A stretch of DNA of 64,000 nucleotides from Calliopsis andreniformis (taxonomy: Eukaryota > Arthropoda > Insecta > Hymenoptera > Andrenidae): the NCBI RefSeq assembly GCF_051401765.1, contig NW_027480492.1:1984001-2048000 (forward strand), given 5' to 3'. Shown in pieces: positions 27,012 through 41,598 of this stretch (position 1 is the first letter of the stretch; every line of letters begins with the position of its first letter). The notes below the pieces were generated by a model, which was not told the origin of the DNA, did no database searches, and saw only the letters and a program-made list of their open reading frames with translations. A program made the translations under genes and the position numbers.

Positions 27012-30000
27012 TTAGTATTGAGGATTGAAGAATGCGGATTGAGGATTGAGGATTGAGGATTGAGTATTGAGGATTGAAGATTGAGGATTGGGTATTGAGG
27101 ATTGAAGAATGAGGATTGAGGATTGAGGATTGAGTATTGAGGATTGGAGATTGAGTATTGTGGATTGAAGATTGAGGATTGAGGATTGAGTATTGACGAT
27201 TGAGGATTTGGGACTGATGATTGAAGATTGAGGATTGAGGGTTGAGGATTGAGGACTGAGGACTGAGGATTGCGGATTGAGAGGTGAGGATTGAGGATTG
27301 AGGATTGAAGATTGAGGACTGGGTATTGAGGATTGAGGATTGAGCATTGACGATTGAGGATTTGGGACTGATGATTGAAGATTGAGGATTGAGGGTTGAG
27401 GATTGAGGATTGAGGACTGAGGATTAAGGATTGAAGATTGAGAATTGGGTATTGAGGATTGAAGAATGAGGATTGAAGATTGAGGATTGAGGATTGAGGA
27501 TTGAGGATTGAGGATTGAGGATTGAGGATTGAGGGTTGAGGATTGAAAATTGAGTATTGAGGATTGAAGATTGATTATTGAGGATTGAAGATTGAGGATT
27601 GAGGATTGAGGATTGAGGATTGCGGATTGAAGGTTGAGGATTGGGTATTGAGGATTGACGATTGAGGATTGAGCATTGAGGATTGAGTATTGAGGATTGA
27701 GGATTGGAGATTGAAGATTTAGTATTGAGGATTGAAGAATGCGGATTGAGGATTGAGGATTGAGGATTGAGTATTGAGGATTGAAGATTGAGGATTGGGT
27801 ATTGAGGATTGAAGAATGAGGATTGAGGATTGAGGATTGAGTATTGAGGATTGGAGATTGAGTATTGTGGATTGAAGATTGAGGATTGAGGATTGAGTAT
27901 TGACGATTGAGGATTTGGGACTGATGATTGAAGATTGAGGATTGAGGGTTGAGGATTGAGGACTGAGGACTGAGGATTGCGGATTGAGAGGTGAGGATTG
28001 AGGATTGAGGATTGAAGATTGAGGACTGGGTATTGAGGATTGAGGATTGAGCATTGACGATTGAGGATTTGGGACTGATGATTGAAGATTGAGGATTGAG
28101 GGTTGAGGATTGAGGATTGAGGACTGAGGATTAAGGATTGAAGATTGAGAATTGGGTATTGAGGATTGAAGAATGAGGATTGAAGATTGAGGATTGAGGA
28201 TTGAGGATTGAGGATTGAGGATTGAGGATTGAGGATTGAGGGTTGAGGATTGAAAATTGAGTATTGAGGATTGAAGATTGAGGATTGAGGATTGGGGATT
28301 GAGGATTGAGCATTGAAGATTGAGTATTGAGGATTGAAGATTAAGATTGAGGATTGAGGACTGAGGATTGAGGATTGAGGATTGAGGATTGAGTATTGAG
28401 GATTGAAGATTGAGGATTGGGTATTGAGGATTGAAGAATGAGGATTGAGGATTGAGGATTGAGTATTGAGGATTGGAGATTGAGTATTGTGGATTGAAGA
28501 TTGAGGATTGAGGATTGAGTATTGACGATTGAGGATTTGGGACTGATGATTGAAGATTGAGGATTGAGGGTTGAGGATTGAGGACTGAGGACTGAGGATT
28601 GCGGATTGAGAGGTGAGGATTGAGGATTGAGGATTGAAGATTGAGGACTGGGTATTGAGGATTGAGGATTGAGCATTGACGATTGAGGATTTGGGACTGA
28701 TGATTGAAGATTGAGGATTGAGGGTTGAGGATTGAGGATTGAGGACTGAGGATTAAGGATTGAAGATTGAGAATTGGGTATTGAGGATTGAAGAATGAGG
28801 ATTGAAGATTGAGGATTGAGGATTGAGGATTGAGGATTGAGGATTGAGGATTGAGGATTGAGGGTTGAGGATTGAAAATTGAGTATTGAGGATTGAAGAT
28901 TGATTATTGAGGATTGAAGATTGAGGATTGAGGATTGAGGATTGAGGATTGCGGATTGAAGGTTGAGGATTGGGTATTGAGGATTGACGATTGAGGATTG
29001 AGCATTGAGGATTGAGTATTGAGGATTGAGGATTGGAGATTGAAGATTTAGTATTGAGGATTGAAGAATGCGGATTGAGGATTGAGGATTGAGGATTGAG
29101 TATTGAGGATTGAAGATTGAGGATTGGGTATTGAGGATTGAAGAATGAGGATTGAGGATTGAGGATTGAGTATTGAGGATTGGAGATTGAGTATTGTGGA
29201 TTGAAGATTGAGGATTGAGGATTGAGTATTGACGATTGAGGATTTGGGACTGATGATTGAAGATTGAGGATTGAGGGTTGAGGATTGAGGACTGAGGACT
29301 GAGGATTGCGGATTGAGAGGTGAGGATTGAGGATTGAGGATTGAAGATTGAGGACTGGGTATTGAGGATTGAGGATTGAGCATTGACGATTGAGGATTTG
29401 GGACTGATGATTGAAGATTGAGGATTGAGGGTTGAGGATTGAGGATTGAGGACTGAGGATTAAGGATTGAAGATTGAGAATTGGGTATTGAGGATTGAAG
29501 AATGAGGATTGAAGATTGAGGATTGAGGATTGAGGATTGAGGATTGAGGATTGAGGATTGAGGATTGAGGGTTGAGGATTGAAAATTGAGTATTGAGGAT
29601 TGAAGATTGAGGATTGAGGATTGGGGATTGAGGATTGAGCATTGAAGATTGAGTATTGAGGATTGAAGATTAAGATTGAGGATTGAGGACTGAGGATTGA
29701 GGATTGAAGATTGAGGATTGGGGACTGAGGATTGAGGGTTGAGTGGTGAGAATTGATGTTTGTGGACATAGATCTGAAGATAGCAGATTGTGTATTGAGT
29801 ATTGAAAACTGTGAATTGAGGATATTCTATTGATGATTGAGGATTGACAACTGATTGTTGAGGACTCAGGGCTGAAGATTGAGGATTCAGGATTGAGGAT
29901 TCAGGATTGAGGTTTGAGGACTGAGGATTGAGGATTGGGTATTGGGGATTGAGGATTGAGGATTGAGGGTTGGGGATTGAGGATTGAGGATTGAGGATTG

Positions 30001-30895
30001 AAGATTGAATATTAATGGTTCAAGATTGAGGATTGAGGATTGAGGGTTGTGGATTGAGGTCGAAGACTGAGGGCTGAGTATTGATGTTTGAAGTATGAGG
30101 ATTGAGGAATGAGGATTGAGAATTGAGGATTGAGGATTGAGGATTGAAGATTGAGGATTCGGTATTGAGGATTGAAGAATGAGTATTGAGGAGTGAGGAC
30201 TGAGGATTGAGGATTGCAGATTGAGTATTGAGGATTGAAGATTGAGGATTGAGGATTGAGGGTTGAGGATTGAGGATTGAGGATTGAAGATTGATTATTG
30301 AGGATTGAAGATTGAGGATTGAGGATTGAGGATTGGGGATTGTGGATTGAAGGTTGAGGATTGGGTATTGAGGATTGACGATTGAGGATTGAGCATTGAG
30401 GATTGAGTATTGAGGATTGAGGATTGGAGATTGAAGATTTAGTATTGAGGATTGAAGAATGCGGATTGAGGATTGAGGATTGAGGATTGAGTATTGAGTA
30501 TTGAAGATTGAGGATTGGGTATTGAGGATTGAAGAATGAGGATTGAGGATTGAGGATTGAGTATTGAGGATTGGAGATTGAGTATTGTGGATTGAAGATT
30601 GAGGATTGAGGATTGAGTATTGACGATTGAGGATTTGGGACTGATGATTGAAGATTGAGGATTGAGGGTTGAGGATTGAGGACTGAGGACTGAGGATTGC
30701 GGATTGAGAGGTGAGGATTGAGGATTGAGGATTGAAGATTGAGGACTGGGTATTGAGGATTGAGGATTGAGCATTGACGATTGAGGATTTGGGACTGATG
30801 ATTGAAGATTGAGGATTGAGGGTTGAGGATTGAGGATTGAGGACTGAGGATTAAGGATTGAAGATTGAGAATTGGGTATTGAGGATTGAAGAATG
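27012..30895. repeat. 707-bp tandem family, five copies
   Basis: A segment starting TTAGTATTGAGGATTGAAG begins at 27012, 27719, 29048 and 30439. A fifth copy without the first bases runs from about 28370. The first two are 707 bp apart (101 heptads) and appear identical over the several hundred bases I compared. The step from 27719 to 29048 is 1,329 bp (707 plus 622) and holds the truncated copy. Internal landmarks are TTGGAGATTGAGTATTGTGG and GATTGCGGATTGAGAGGTG. The near-identity suggests one of the youngest amplifications in the window. Confidence 0.88.
29500..30549. repeat. 1.05-kb block, second copy of 1-1050
   Basis: This is the collinear partner of the window start at a constant 29,499-bp offset. 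It carries the same ATAGCAGATTGTG variant inside its module at about 29760-29900. Its far end overlaps the last copy of the 707-bp family. Confidence 0.85.
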
Positions 30896-32343
30896 AGGAT
30901 TGAGGATTGAGGATTGAGGATTGAGGAATGAAGATTGAGTATTGAGGATTGAAGATTGAGGATTGAGGATTTGGGAATGAGGATTGAAGATTGAGGATTG
31001 AGGATTGAGGACTGAGGATTCAGAATTGAGGATAGAGGATTGAAGATTGAGGATTGGGTATTGAGGATTGAAGAATGAGGATTGAGGATTGAGGATTGAG
31101 GATTGAGGATTGAAGATTGACGGTTGAGGATTGAAGATTGACGATTGAGGATTGAGGATTGAGGATTGAGGATTGAGGATTGAGGGTTGAGGATTGAAGT
31201 TTGAGTATTGAGGGTTGAAGATTGAGGATTGAGGATTGAGGATTGAGGATTGAGCATTGAAGATTGAGTATTGAGGATTGAAGATTAAGATTGAGGATTG
31301 AGGACTGAGGATTGAGGATTGAAGATTGAGGATTGGGGACTGAGGATTGAGGGTTGAGTGGTGAGAATTGATGTTTGTGGACAGAGATCTGAAGATTGCA
31401 GATTGTGTATTGAGTATTGAAAACTGTGAATTGAGGATATTCTATTGATGATTGAGGATTGACAGCTGATTGTTGAGGACTCAGGGCTGAAGATTGAGGA
31501 TTCAGGATTGAGGATTCAGGATTGAGGTTTGAGAACTGAGGATTGAGGATTGGGTATTGGGGATTGAGGATTGAGGATTGAGGGTTGGGGATTGAGGATT
31601 GACGATTGAGGATTGAAGATTGAATATTAATGATTGATGATTGAGGATTGAGGATTGAGGGTTGTGGATTGAGGACGAGGACTGAGGGCTGAGTATTGAT
31701 GTTTGAAGTCTGAGGATTGAGGATTGAGGATTGAGAATTGAGGATTGAGGATTGGGGATTGAAGATTAAGGATTCGGTATTGAGAGTTGAAGAATGAGTA
31801 TTGAGGAGTGAGGACTGAGGACTGAGGATTGCAGATTGAGTATTGAGGATTGAATATTGGGGATTGAGAATTGAGGTGTGAGGATTGAGGATTGAGGATT
31901 GAAGATTGAGTATTGTGGATTGAAGATTGAGGATTGAGGATTGAGGATTGGGGATTGCGGATTGAAAGTTGAGGATTGGGGATTGAGGATTGACGATTGA
32001 GGATTGAGCATTGAGGATTGAGTATTGAGGATTGAGGATTGAAGATTGAGTATTGAGGATTGAAGATAGAGGATTGAGGGTTGAGGATTGAAGATTTAGG
32101 ACTGAGTGATGAGGGTTGAGTGATGAGAATTGATGTTTGTGGATTGAGATTTGAGGATTGAAGAATGGGGATCGAGTATTGAAAACTGTGAATTGAGGAT
32201 ATTCTATTGAGGACTGAGGATTGACAATTGATTGTTGAGGACTGAGGGCTGAAGACTGAGGATTCAGGATTGAGGATTCGGGATAGAGGTTTGAGGACTG
32301 AGGATTGAGGGTTGAGGATTGAGGATTGAGGATTGACGATTGA
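30833..32343. repeat. 1.5-kb block, second copy of 16140-17650
   Basis: This is the partner of 16140-17650 and shares the TGTGGACAGAGATC module version. After about 32343 the two copies diverge, and this one runs into a GAATTC-form module. Confidence 0.82.
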
Positions 32344-34499
32344 GGATTGAGGGTTGAGGATGGAGGATTGAAGAGAGAGGACTGAGTGTTGAGGGTTGAG
32401 TGTTGAGAATTGATGTTTGAGGATTGAGATTTGATTATTGAACGTTGTGGATTGAGTATTGAACCACGAGAATTCAGGATATTATCTTGAGTATTGAGAA
32501 TTGAGGATTGATGATTGAGTATTGAGGAATGATGGTTGATTGTTGAGTGCTGAATATTGAGGATTGAGGATTGAGCATTGAGGATTGAGGGTTGAGGGTT
32601 GAGGATTGAAGATTGAGTATTGATGATTGAAGATGGGAGGATTGAGGGTTGAGGATTGAAGATTTAGGACTGAGTGATGAGGGTTGAGTTATGAGAATTG
32701 ATGTTTGTGGATTGAGATTTGAAGATTGAACAATGGGGATCGAGTATTGAAAACTGTGATTTGAGGATATTCTATTGAGGATTGAGGATTGACAATTGAT
32801 TGTTGAGGACTGAGGTCTGAAGATTGAGGATTCAGGATTGAGGATTCGGGATAGAGGTTTGAGGACTGAGGATTGAGGGTTGAGGATTGAGGATTGAGGA
32901 TTGACGCTTGAGGATTGAGGTTTGAGGATTGTGGATTGAGGATTGAGAGTGAGGGCTGAGGGTTGAGGATTGAGGTTTGTGTATGGAATCCTGAGAATTC
33001 AGGACATTCTGTTGAGTATTGAGAATTGGGTATTGATGGTTGATTATTGAGGATTGAGGATTGAGGATTGAGGATTGAGTACTGAAGATTGAGGATTGAT
33101 GATTGAAGATTCACGTTTGAGGATTGAGGATTGAGGATTGAGGATTGAAGATTTAGTATTGACGATTGAAGAATGCGGATTGAGGGTTGAGGATTGAGGA
33201 TTGAGTATCGAGGATAGAAGATTGAGGTTTGAGAACTGAGGATTGAGGATCGAGGATTGAGGATTGAGGATTGAGGATTGAGGATTGAAGATTGATGATT
33301 GAGGATTGAAGACTGAGTGTTGAGGGTTGAGTGATGAGAATTGATGTTTGTGGATAGAGATTTGAAGATTGCAGATTGAGTATTGAGTATTGAAAACTGT
33401 GAATTGATGATATTCTATTGAGGATTGAGTATTGACAACTGATTGTTGAGGACTGAGGGCTGAAGATTGAGGATTCAGGATTGAGCATTCAGGATTGACG
33501 TTTGAGGACTGAGGATTGAGGATTGAGGATTGAGGATTGAGGATTGAGAATTGAAGATTGAGGAATGAGGATTGAGTGTTGTGGATTGTGGACGAGGACT
33601 GAGGGTTGAGTATTGACGTTTGAGGTCTGAGGATTGAGGATTGAGTGTTGTGGATTGTGGACGAGGACTGAGGGTTGAGTATTGACGTTTGAGGTCTGAG
33701 GATTGAGGATTGATGTTTGAGAATTGAGGATTGAGGATAGAGGATTGAAGATTGAGGATTGGGTATTGAGGATAGAGGATTGAGTATTGAGTATTGAAGA
33801 TTGAGTATTGAGGATTGAAGATTGAGGATTGGGGATTGAGTATTGAAGATTGAGTATTTGGGACTGAGGATTGAAGATTGAGGATTGAGGATTGAGGATT
33901 GAGGATTGAGGACTGAGGATTAAGGATTGAAGATTGAGGATTGGGTATTGAGGATTGAAGAATGAGGATTGAGTGTTGACGATTGAGGATTGAGGATTGA
34001 CGCTTGAGGATTGAGGGTTGAGGATTGAGGATTGAAGATTGAGGATTGGGGACTGAGTGTTGAGGGTTGAGTGATGTGAATTGACGTATGTGGATAGAGA
34101 TTTGAAGATTGCAGGTTGATTATTGAGTATTGAAACATGTGAATTGAGGATATTCTATTGAGGATTGAGGATTGACAACTGATTGTTGCGGACTGAGGGC
34201 TGAAGATTGTGAATACAGGATTGAGGATTCAGAATTGATGTTTGAGGACTGAGGATTGAGGGTTGAGGATTGAGGATTGAGGATTGAGGATTGAGGATTG
34301 AGGATTGAAGATTGAGCATTGAGGATTGAGGATTGAAGAATGAGGATTGAGGATTGAGTATTGAGGATTAAAGGTTGAGTATTGAGGATTGAAGACTGAC
34401 GATTGAGGATAGAGTATTGAAGATTGAGGATTGAGGATTGAGGATTGAAGATTGAGTATTGAGGATTGAAGATTGAGGATTGAGGATTGAGGATTGAGG

Positions 34500-35175
34500 A
34501 TTGAGGATTGAAGATTGAGCATTGGGGACTGAGTGTTGAAGGTTGAGTGATGAGAATTGATGTTTGTGGATAGAGATCTGAAGATTGCAGATTGAGTATT
34601 GAGTATTGAAATCTGTGAATTTATGATATTCTATTGAGGATTGAGGATTGACGTCTGATTGTTGAGGTCTGTGGCCTGAAGATTGAGGATTCAGGATTGA
34701 GGATTCAGGATTGAGGTTAGAGGACGGAGGATTGAGGATGAGGACTCAGGCTTGAGGATTGAGGCTTGAGGATTGAAGATTGAGGATTGAGGATTGAGGA
34801 TGAGGGCTGAGGGTTGAGGATTGTGGTTTGAGGACTGAGGACTGAGGATTGCGGATTGAGAGGTGAGGATTGAGGATTGAGGATTGAAGATTGAGGACTG
34901 GGTATTGAGGATTGAGGATTGAGTATTGAAGATTGAGGATTTGGGACTGAGGATTGAAGATTGAGGATTGAGGATTGAGGATTGCGGATTGAGGTCTGAG
35001 GATTGAGGATTGAAGATTGAGGATTGGGTATTGAGGATTGAAGAATGAGGATTGAGGATTGAGGATTGAGGATTGAGGATTGAAGATTGAGTATTGAGGA
35101 TTGAAGATTGAGGATTGAGGGTTGAGGATTGAAGATTTAGGACTGAGTGTTGAGGGTTGAGTGATGAGAATTGAT
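34500..35175. repeat. 0.7-kb block duplicated at 44472-45148
   Basis: A distinctive module version (GTGAATTTATGATATTC, GACGTCTGATTGTTGAGG, TCTGTGGCCTGAAG) occurs only here and at 44.5-44.7 kb. Anchors at 34621 and 35118 match 44593 and 45091, offsets 9,972 and 9,973. Confidence 0.82.
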
Positions 35176-35890
35176 GTTTGTGGATAGAGGTTTGAAGATT
35201 ACAGATTAAGTATTGAGTGTTGAAAACTGTGAATTGAGGATATTCTATTGAGGATTGAGGATTGACTACTGATTGTTGAGGACTGAGGGCTGAAGATTGA
35301 GGACTCAGGATTGAGGATTCAGAATTGAGGTTTCAGGACTGAGGATTGAGGATTGAAGATTGAGTATTGAGGATTGAAGATTGAGGATTGCGGACTGTCG
35401 ATTGAGGATTGAGGATGAGGGCTGAGGGTTGAGGATTGAGGTTTGAGGACTGAGGACTGCGGATTGCGGATTGAGAATTGAGGATTGAGGATTGAGGATT
35501 GAAGATTGAGGATTGGGTATTGAGAGTTGAAAAATGAGGATTGAGGATTGAGTATTGAGGATTAAAGGTTGAGTATTGAGAATTGAAGACTGACGATTGA
35601 GGATAGAGGATTGAGGATTGAGGATTGACGATTGAGGATTGAAGATTGAGGATTGGGGACTGAGTGTTGAGGGTTGAGTGATGAGAGTTGACGTTTGTGG
35701 ATAGAGATTTGAAGAATGCAGGTTGATTATTGACTATTGAAACCTGTGAATTGAGGATATTCTATTGAGGATTGAGGGTTGACAGCTGATTGTTGAGGAC
35801 TGAGGGCTGAAGATTGAGGATTCAGGATTGAGGATTCAGGATTGAGGTTTGAGGACTGAGGATTGAGGATTGAGGGTTGAGGATTGAGGA
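35142..35890. repeat. Composite block matching 48.4 kb and 60.3 kb
   Basis: The first part, about 35142-35622, matches 48391-48871 at offset 13,249 (anchor TTACAGATTAAG at 35199 and 48448). The second part, about 35561-35890, matches from 60313 at offset 24,752, which is 3,536 heptads (anchors ATTAAAGG at 35561 and GATTATTGAC at 35725). The two matches overlap, so this stretch bridges two distant families. Confidence 0.78.
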
Positions 35891-38469
35891 CTGAGGATTG
35901 AGGATTGAGGAGTGAGGATTGAAGAATGAATATTAATGATTGTAGATTGAGGATTGAGGATTGAGTGTTGTGGATTGAGGACGAGGACTGAGGGTTGAGT
36001 ATTGACGTTTGAGGTCTGAGGATTGAGGATTGAGGATTGATGTTTGAGAATTGAGGATTGAGGATTGAGGATTGAAGATTGAGGATTGGGTATTGAGGAT
36101 TGAGGATTGAGTATTGAGGATTGAAGATTGAGCATTGAGGATTGAAGATTGAGGATTGAGGATTGAGTATTGAAGATTGAGGATTTGGGACTGAGGATTG
36201 AAGATTGAGGATTGAGGATTGAGGATTGAGGATTGAGGACTGAGGATTAAGGATTGAAGATTGAGGATTGGGTATTGATGATTGAAGAATGAGGATTGAG
36301 GATTGAGGATTGAGGATTGAGGAATCATGATTGAGTATTGACGATTGAAGATTGAGGATTGAGGATTTGGGAATGAGGATTGAAGATTGAGGATTGTGGA
36401 CTGAGGATTGAGGATTCAGAATTCAGGATAGAGGATTGAAGATTGAGGATTGGGTATTGAGGATTGAAGAATGTGGATTGAGGATTGAGGATTGAGGATT
36501 GAGGATTGAAGATTGAGGGTTGAGGATTGAAGATTGACGACTGAGGATTGAGGATTGAGGATTGAGGATTGAGGATTGAGGGTTGAGGATTGAAGATTGA
36601 GTATTGACGATTGAAGATTGAGGATTGAGGATTGAGGATTGAGGATTGAGCATTGAAGATTGAGTATTGAGGATTGAAGATTAAGATTGAGGATTGAGGA
36701 CTGAGGATTGAGGATTGAAGATTGAGGATTGGGGACTGAGGATTGAGGGTTGAGTGGTGAGAATTGATGTTTGTGGACATAGATCTGAAGATAGCAGATT
36801 GTGTATTGAGTATTGAAAACTGTGAATTGAGGATATTCTATTGATGATTGAGGATTGACAACTGATTGTTGAGGACTCAGGGCTGAAGATTGAGGATTCA
36901 GGATTGAGGATTCAGGATTGAGTTTTGAGAACTGAGGATTGAGGATTGGGTATTGGGGATTGAGGATTGAGGATTGAGGGTTGGGTATTGAGGATTGAGG
37001 ATTGAGGATTGAAGATTGAATATTAATGATTGAAGATTGAGGATTGAGGATTGAGTATTGACGATTGAGGATTTGGGACTGCGGATTGAAGACTGAGGAT
37101 TGAGGATTGAGTATTGAAGATTGAGGATTTGGGACTGAGGATTGAAGATTGAGGATTGAGGATTGAGGATTGAGGACTGAGGACTGAGGATTAAGGATTG
37201 AAGATTGAGGATTGGGTATTGAGGATTGAAGAATGAGGATTGAGGATTGAGGATTGAGGATTGAGGATTGAGGATTGAGGATTGAGGATTGAAGATTGAG
37301 TATTGAGGATTGAAGATTAAGATTGAAGATTGAGGATTGAGGATTGAGGATTGAGGATTGAAGATTGAGGATTGGGGACTGAGTATTGAGGGTTGAGTGA
37401 TGAGAATTGATGTTTGTGGATAGAGATCTGATGATTGCAGATTGAGTATTGGGTATTGAAAACTGTGAATTGAGGATATTCTATTGAGGATTGAGGATTG
37501 ACAACTGATTGTTGAGGACTCAGGGCTGAAGATTGAGGATTCAAGACTGAGGTTTCAGGATTGAGGTTTGACGACTGAGGATTGAGGATTGGGTATTGGG
37601 GATTGAGGATTGAGTATTGACGGTTGGGGATTGAGGATTGAGGATTGAGGATTGAAGATTGAATATTAATGGTTCAAGATTGAGGATTGAGGATTGAGGG
37701 TTGTGGATTGAGGTCGAGGACTGAGGGCTGAGTATTGATGTTTGAAGTATGAGGATTGAGGAATGAGGATTGAGAATTGAGGATTGAGGATTGAGGATTG
37801 AAGATTGAGGATTCGGTATTGAGGATTGAAGAATGAGTATTGAGGAGTGAGGACTGAGGATTGAGGATTGCAGATTGAGTATTGAGGATTGAAGATTGAG
37901 GATTGAGGATTGAGGGTTGAGGATTGAGGATTGAGGATTGAAAATTGAGTATTGAGGATTGAAGATTGAGGATTGAGGATTGAGGATTGAGGATTGCGGA
38001 TTGAAGTTTGAGGATTGGGTATTGAGGATTGACGATTGAGGATTGAGCATTGAGGATTGAGTATTGAGGATTGAGGATTGGAGATTGAAGATTTAGTATT
38101 GAAGATTGAAGGATGCGGATTGAGGATTGAAGATTGAGGATTGAAGGTTGAGGATTGAGGATTGAGGATTGAGGATTGAGGACTGAGGATTGAGGATCGA
38201 AGATAGAGGATTGGGTATTGAGGATTGAAGAATGAGGATTGAGGATTGAAGAATGAGGATTGAGGATTGAGGACTGAGGATTGAGGAATGAAGATTGAGT
38301 ATTGAGGATTGAAGATTGAGGATTGAGGATTTGGGAATGAGGATTGAAGATTGACGATTGTGGATTGAGGACTGAGGATTCAGTATTGAGAATAGAGGAT
38401 TGAAGATTGAGGATTGGGTATTGAGGATTGAAGAATGAGGATTGAGGATTGAGGATTGAGGATTGAGGA

Positions 38470-39468
38470 TTGAAGATCGAGGATTGGGTATTGAGGTCTG
38501 AAGAATGAGGATTGAGGATTGGGTATTGAGGATTAAAGGTTGAGTATTGAGGATAGAAGACAGACGATTGAGGATAGAGTATTGACGATTGAGGGTTGAG
38601 GATTGAGGATTGAAGAATGAGGATTGAGGAATGAGGTTTGAGGATTGAGGATTGAATATTGAGTATTGAGGATTGAAGCCTGACGATTGAGGATTGAGGA
38701 TTGAGGATTGAGGGTTGAGGGTGGAGGATTGAAGACTGAGTATTGAGGAATGAAGGTTGAGGATTGAGGATTGAGGATTGAGGATTGAGGATTGAAGATT
38801 GAGTAGTCAGGATTGGAGATTGACGATTGAGGATTGAGGACCGAGGATTGAGGATTGAAGGTTGAAGATTGAGTATTGAGGATTGAAGATTGAGTATTCA
38901 GGACTGAAGATTGCGGATTGAGGATTGAGGATTGAGGATTGAGTATTGAGGATAGAAGATTGAGGACTGGGGACTGAGGATTGGGGATTGAGGATTGAGG
39001 ATTGATGATTGAGGATTGAGGATTGATGATTGAAGATTGAGGATTGGGTATTGAGGATTGAAGAATGAGGATTGAGGATTGAGGATTGAGGATTGAGGGT
39101 TGAAGATTGAGTATTGAGGATTGAAGATTGAGGATTGAGGATTGAGTATTGAAGATTGAAGATTTGGGACTGAGGATTGAAGATTGAGGATTAGGATTGA
39201 GGATTGAGGATTGAGGACTGAGGATTGAGGGTTGAAGATTGAGGATTGGGTATTGAGAATTGAAGAATGAGGATTGAGGATTGAGGATTGAGGATTGAGG
39301 ATTGAAGATTGAGTATTGAGAATTGAAGATTGAAGACTGAGGATTGAGGATTGAGGATTGAGAATTCAGGATTGAGTATTGAAGATTGAAGACTGAGGAT
39401 TGAGGATTGAGGATTGAGGATTCAGGATTGAGTATTGAGGATTGAAGATTGAGGATTGGGCATTGAGG
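38470..39468. repeat. 1.0-kb block, copy 1 of a 2,130-bp-spaced pair
   Basis: GATTGAAGCCTGACG at 38671 recurs at 40801, and GAATTCAGG at 39362 recurs at 41492, both 2,130 bp apart. The copies are nearly identical, with differences such as GAGTAGTCAGG versus GTGTATTCAGG. Between them lie two modules (cores near 39588 and 40049) and a degenerate GAATTC-form copy. Confidence 0.87.
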
Positions 39469-40599
39469 ATTGAGGATTGTGGTTTGAAGACTGAGTGTTG
39501 AGGGTTGAGTGATGAGAATTGATGTTTGCGGATAGAGATCTGAAGATTGCGGATTGAGTATTCAGTATTGGAAACTGTGAATTGAGGATATTCTATTGAG
39601 GATTGAGGATTGACAACTGATTGTTGAGGACTCAGGGCTGAAGATTGAGGTTTCATGATTGAGGATTCGGGATTGAGGTTTGAGGACTGAGGATTGAGGA
39701 TTGGGTATTGGGGACTGAGGATTGAGGATTGAGGGTTGAGGATTGAGGATTGAGGATTGAGGATTGAAGATTGAATACTAATGATTGAAGATTGAGGATT
39801 GAGGATTGAGGGTTGTGGATTGAGGACGAGGTCTGAGGGCTGAGTATTGATGTTTGAAGTCTGAGGATTGACGATTGAGGATTGAGAATTGAGGATGATG
39901 ATTGAGGATTGAATATTGAGGATTGAGGGTTGAGGATTGAAGATTGAGGACTGAGTGTTAATGGTGGAGTGATGAGGATTGATGTTTGTGGATTGAGATT
40001 TGAAGATTGAAGAATGGGGATTGAGTATTGAAAACTGTGAATCGAGGATATTCTACTGAGGATTGAGGATTGACAATTGATTTTTGAGGACTGAGATCTG
40101 AAGATTGAGGATTCAGGATTGAGGAATGAGTATTGAGAATGGAGGAGTGAAGAGAGAGGACTGAGGGTTGTGGATTGAGTCTTGAGGATTGATGTTTGAG
40201 GATTGAGATTTGATTATTGAATATTGTGGATTGAATATTGAACCATGAGAAATCAGGGTATTCTATTGAGTATTGAGAATTGAGGATTGATGTTTGAGTA
40301 TTGAGGATAGATGCTTGAGGGTTGTGCGTTGAATATTGAGGATTGGGGATTGAGGATGGAGGATTGAGGATTGACGATTGAAGATTCAGTATTGATGATT
40401 GAAGGTTGAGGATTGAGGATTGAGGGTTGAGGTTTGAGGACGAGGACTGACGGTTGAGGATTGAGATTTGAGGATTGAGGATTGAGGATTGACGGCTGTG
40501 GATTGAGGACGAGGACTGAGGGATGAGTATTGCTGTTTGAGGTCTGAGGATTGAGGATTGAGAATTGAGGATTGAGAATTGAGGATTGATGATTGAGGA

Positions 40600-41598
40600 T
40601 TGAAGATCGAGGATTGGGTATTGAGGTCTGAAGAATGAGGATTGAGGATTGGGTGTTGAGGATTAAAGGTTGAGTATTGAGGATAGAAGACAGACGATTG
40701 AGGATAGAGTATTGACGATTGAGGGTTGAGGATTGAGGATTGAAGAATGAGGATTGAGGAATGAGGTTTGAGGATTGAGGATTGAATATTGAGTATTGAG
40801 GATTGAAGCCTGACGATTGAGGATTGAGGATTGAGGATTGAGGGTTGAGGGTGGAGGATTGAAGACTGAGTATTGAGGAATGAAGGTTGAGGATTGAGGA
40901 TTGAGGATTGAGGATTGAGGATTGAAGATTGTGTATTCAGGATTGGAGATTGACGATTGAGGATTGAGGACCGAGGATTGAGGATTGAAGGTTGAAGATT
41001 GAGTATTGAGGATTGAAGATTGAGTATTCAGGATTGAAGATTGCGGATTGAGGATTGAGGATTGAGGATTGAGTATTGAGGATAGAAGATTGAGGACTGG
41101 GGACTGAGGATTGGGGATTGAGGATTGAGGATTGATGATTGAGGATTGAGGATTGATGATTGAAGATTGAGGATTGGGTATTGAGGATTGAAGAATGAGG
41201 ATTGAGGATTGAGGATTGAGGATTGAGGGTTGAAGATTGAGTATTGAGGATTGAAGATTGAGGATTGAGGATTGAGTATTGAAGATTGAAGATTTGGGAC
41301 TGAGGATTGAAGATTGAGGATTAGGATTGAGGATTGAGGATTGAGGACTGAGGATTGATGGTTGAAGATTGAGGATTGGCTATTGAGAATCGAAGAATGA
41401 GGATTGAGGATTGAGGATTGAGGATTGAGGATTGAAGATTGAGTATTGAGAATTGAAGATTGAGGACTGAGGATTGAGGATTGAGGATTGAGAATTCAGG
41501 ATTGAGTATTGAAGATTGAAGACTGAGGATTGAGGATTGAGGATTGAGGATTCAGGATTGAGTATTGAGGATTGAAGATTGAGGATTGGGCATTGAGG
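40600..41598. repeat. 1.0-kb block, copy 2 of a 2,130-bp-spaced pair
   Basis: This is the partner of 38470-39468. Its second half also belongs to the longer block shared with 51.1-52.2 kb. Confidence 0.87.
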
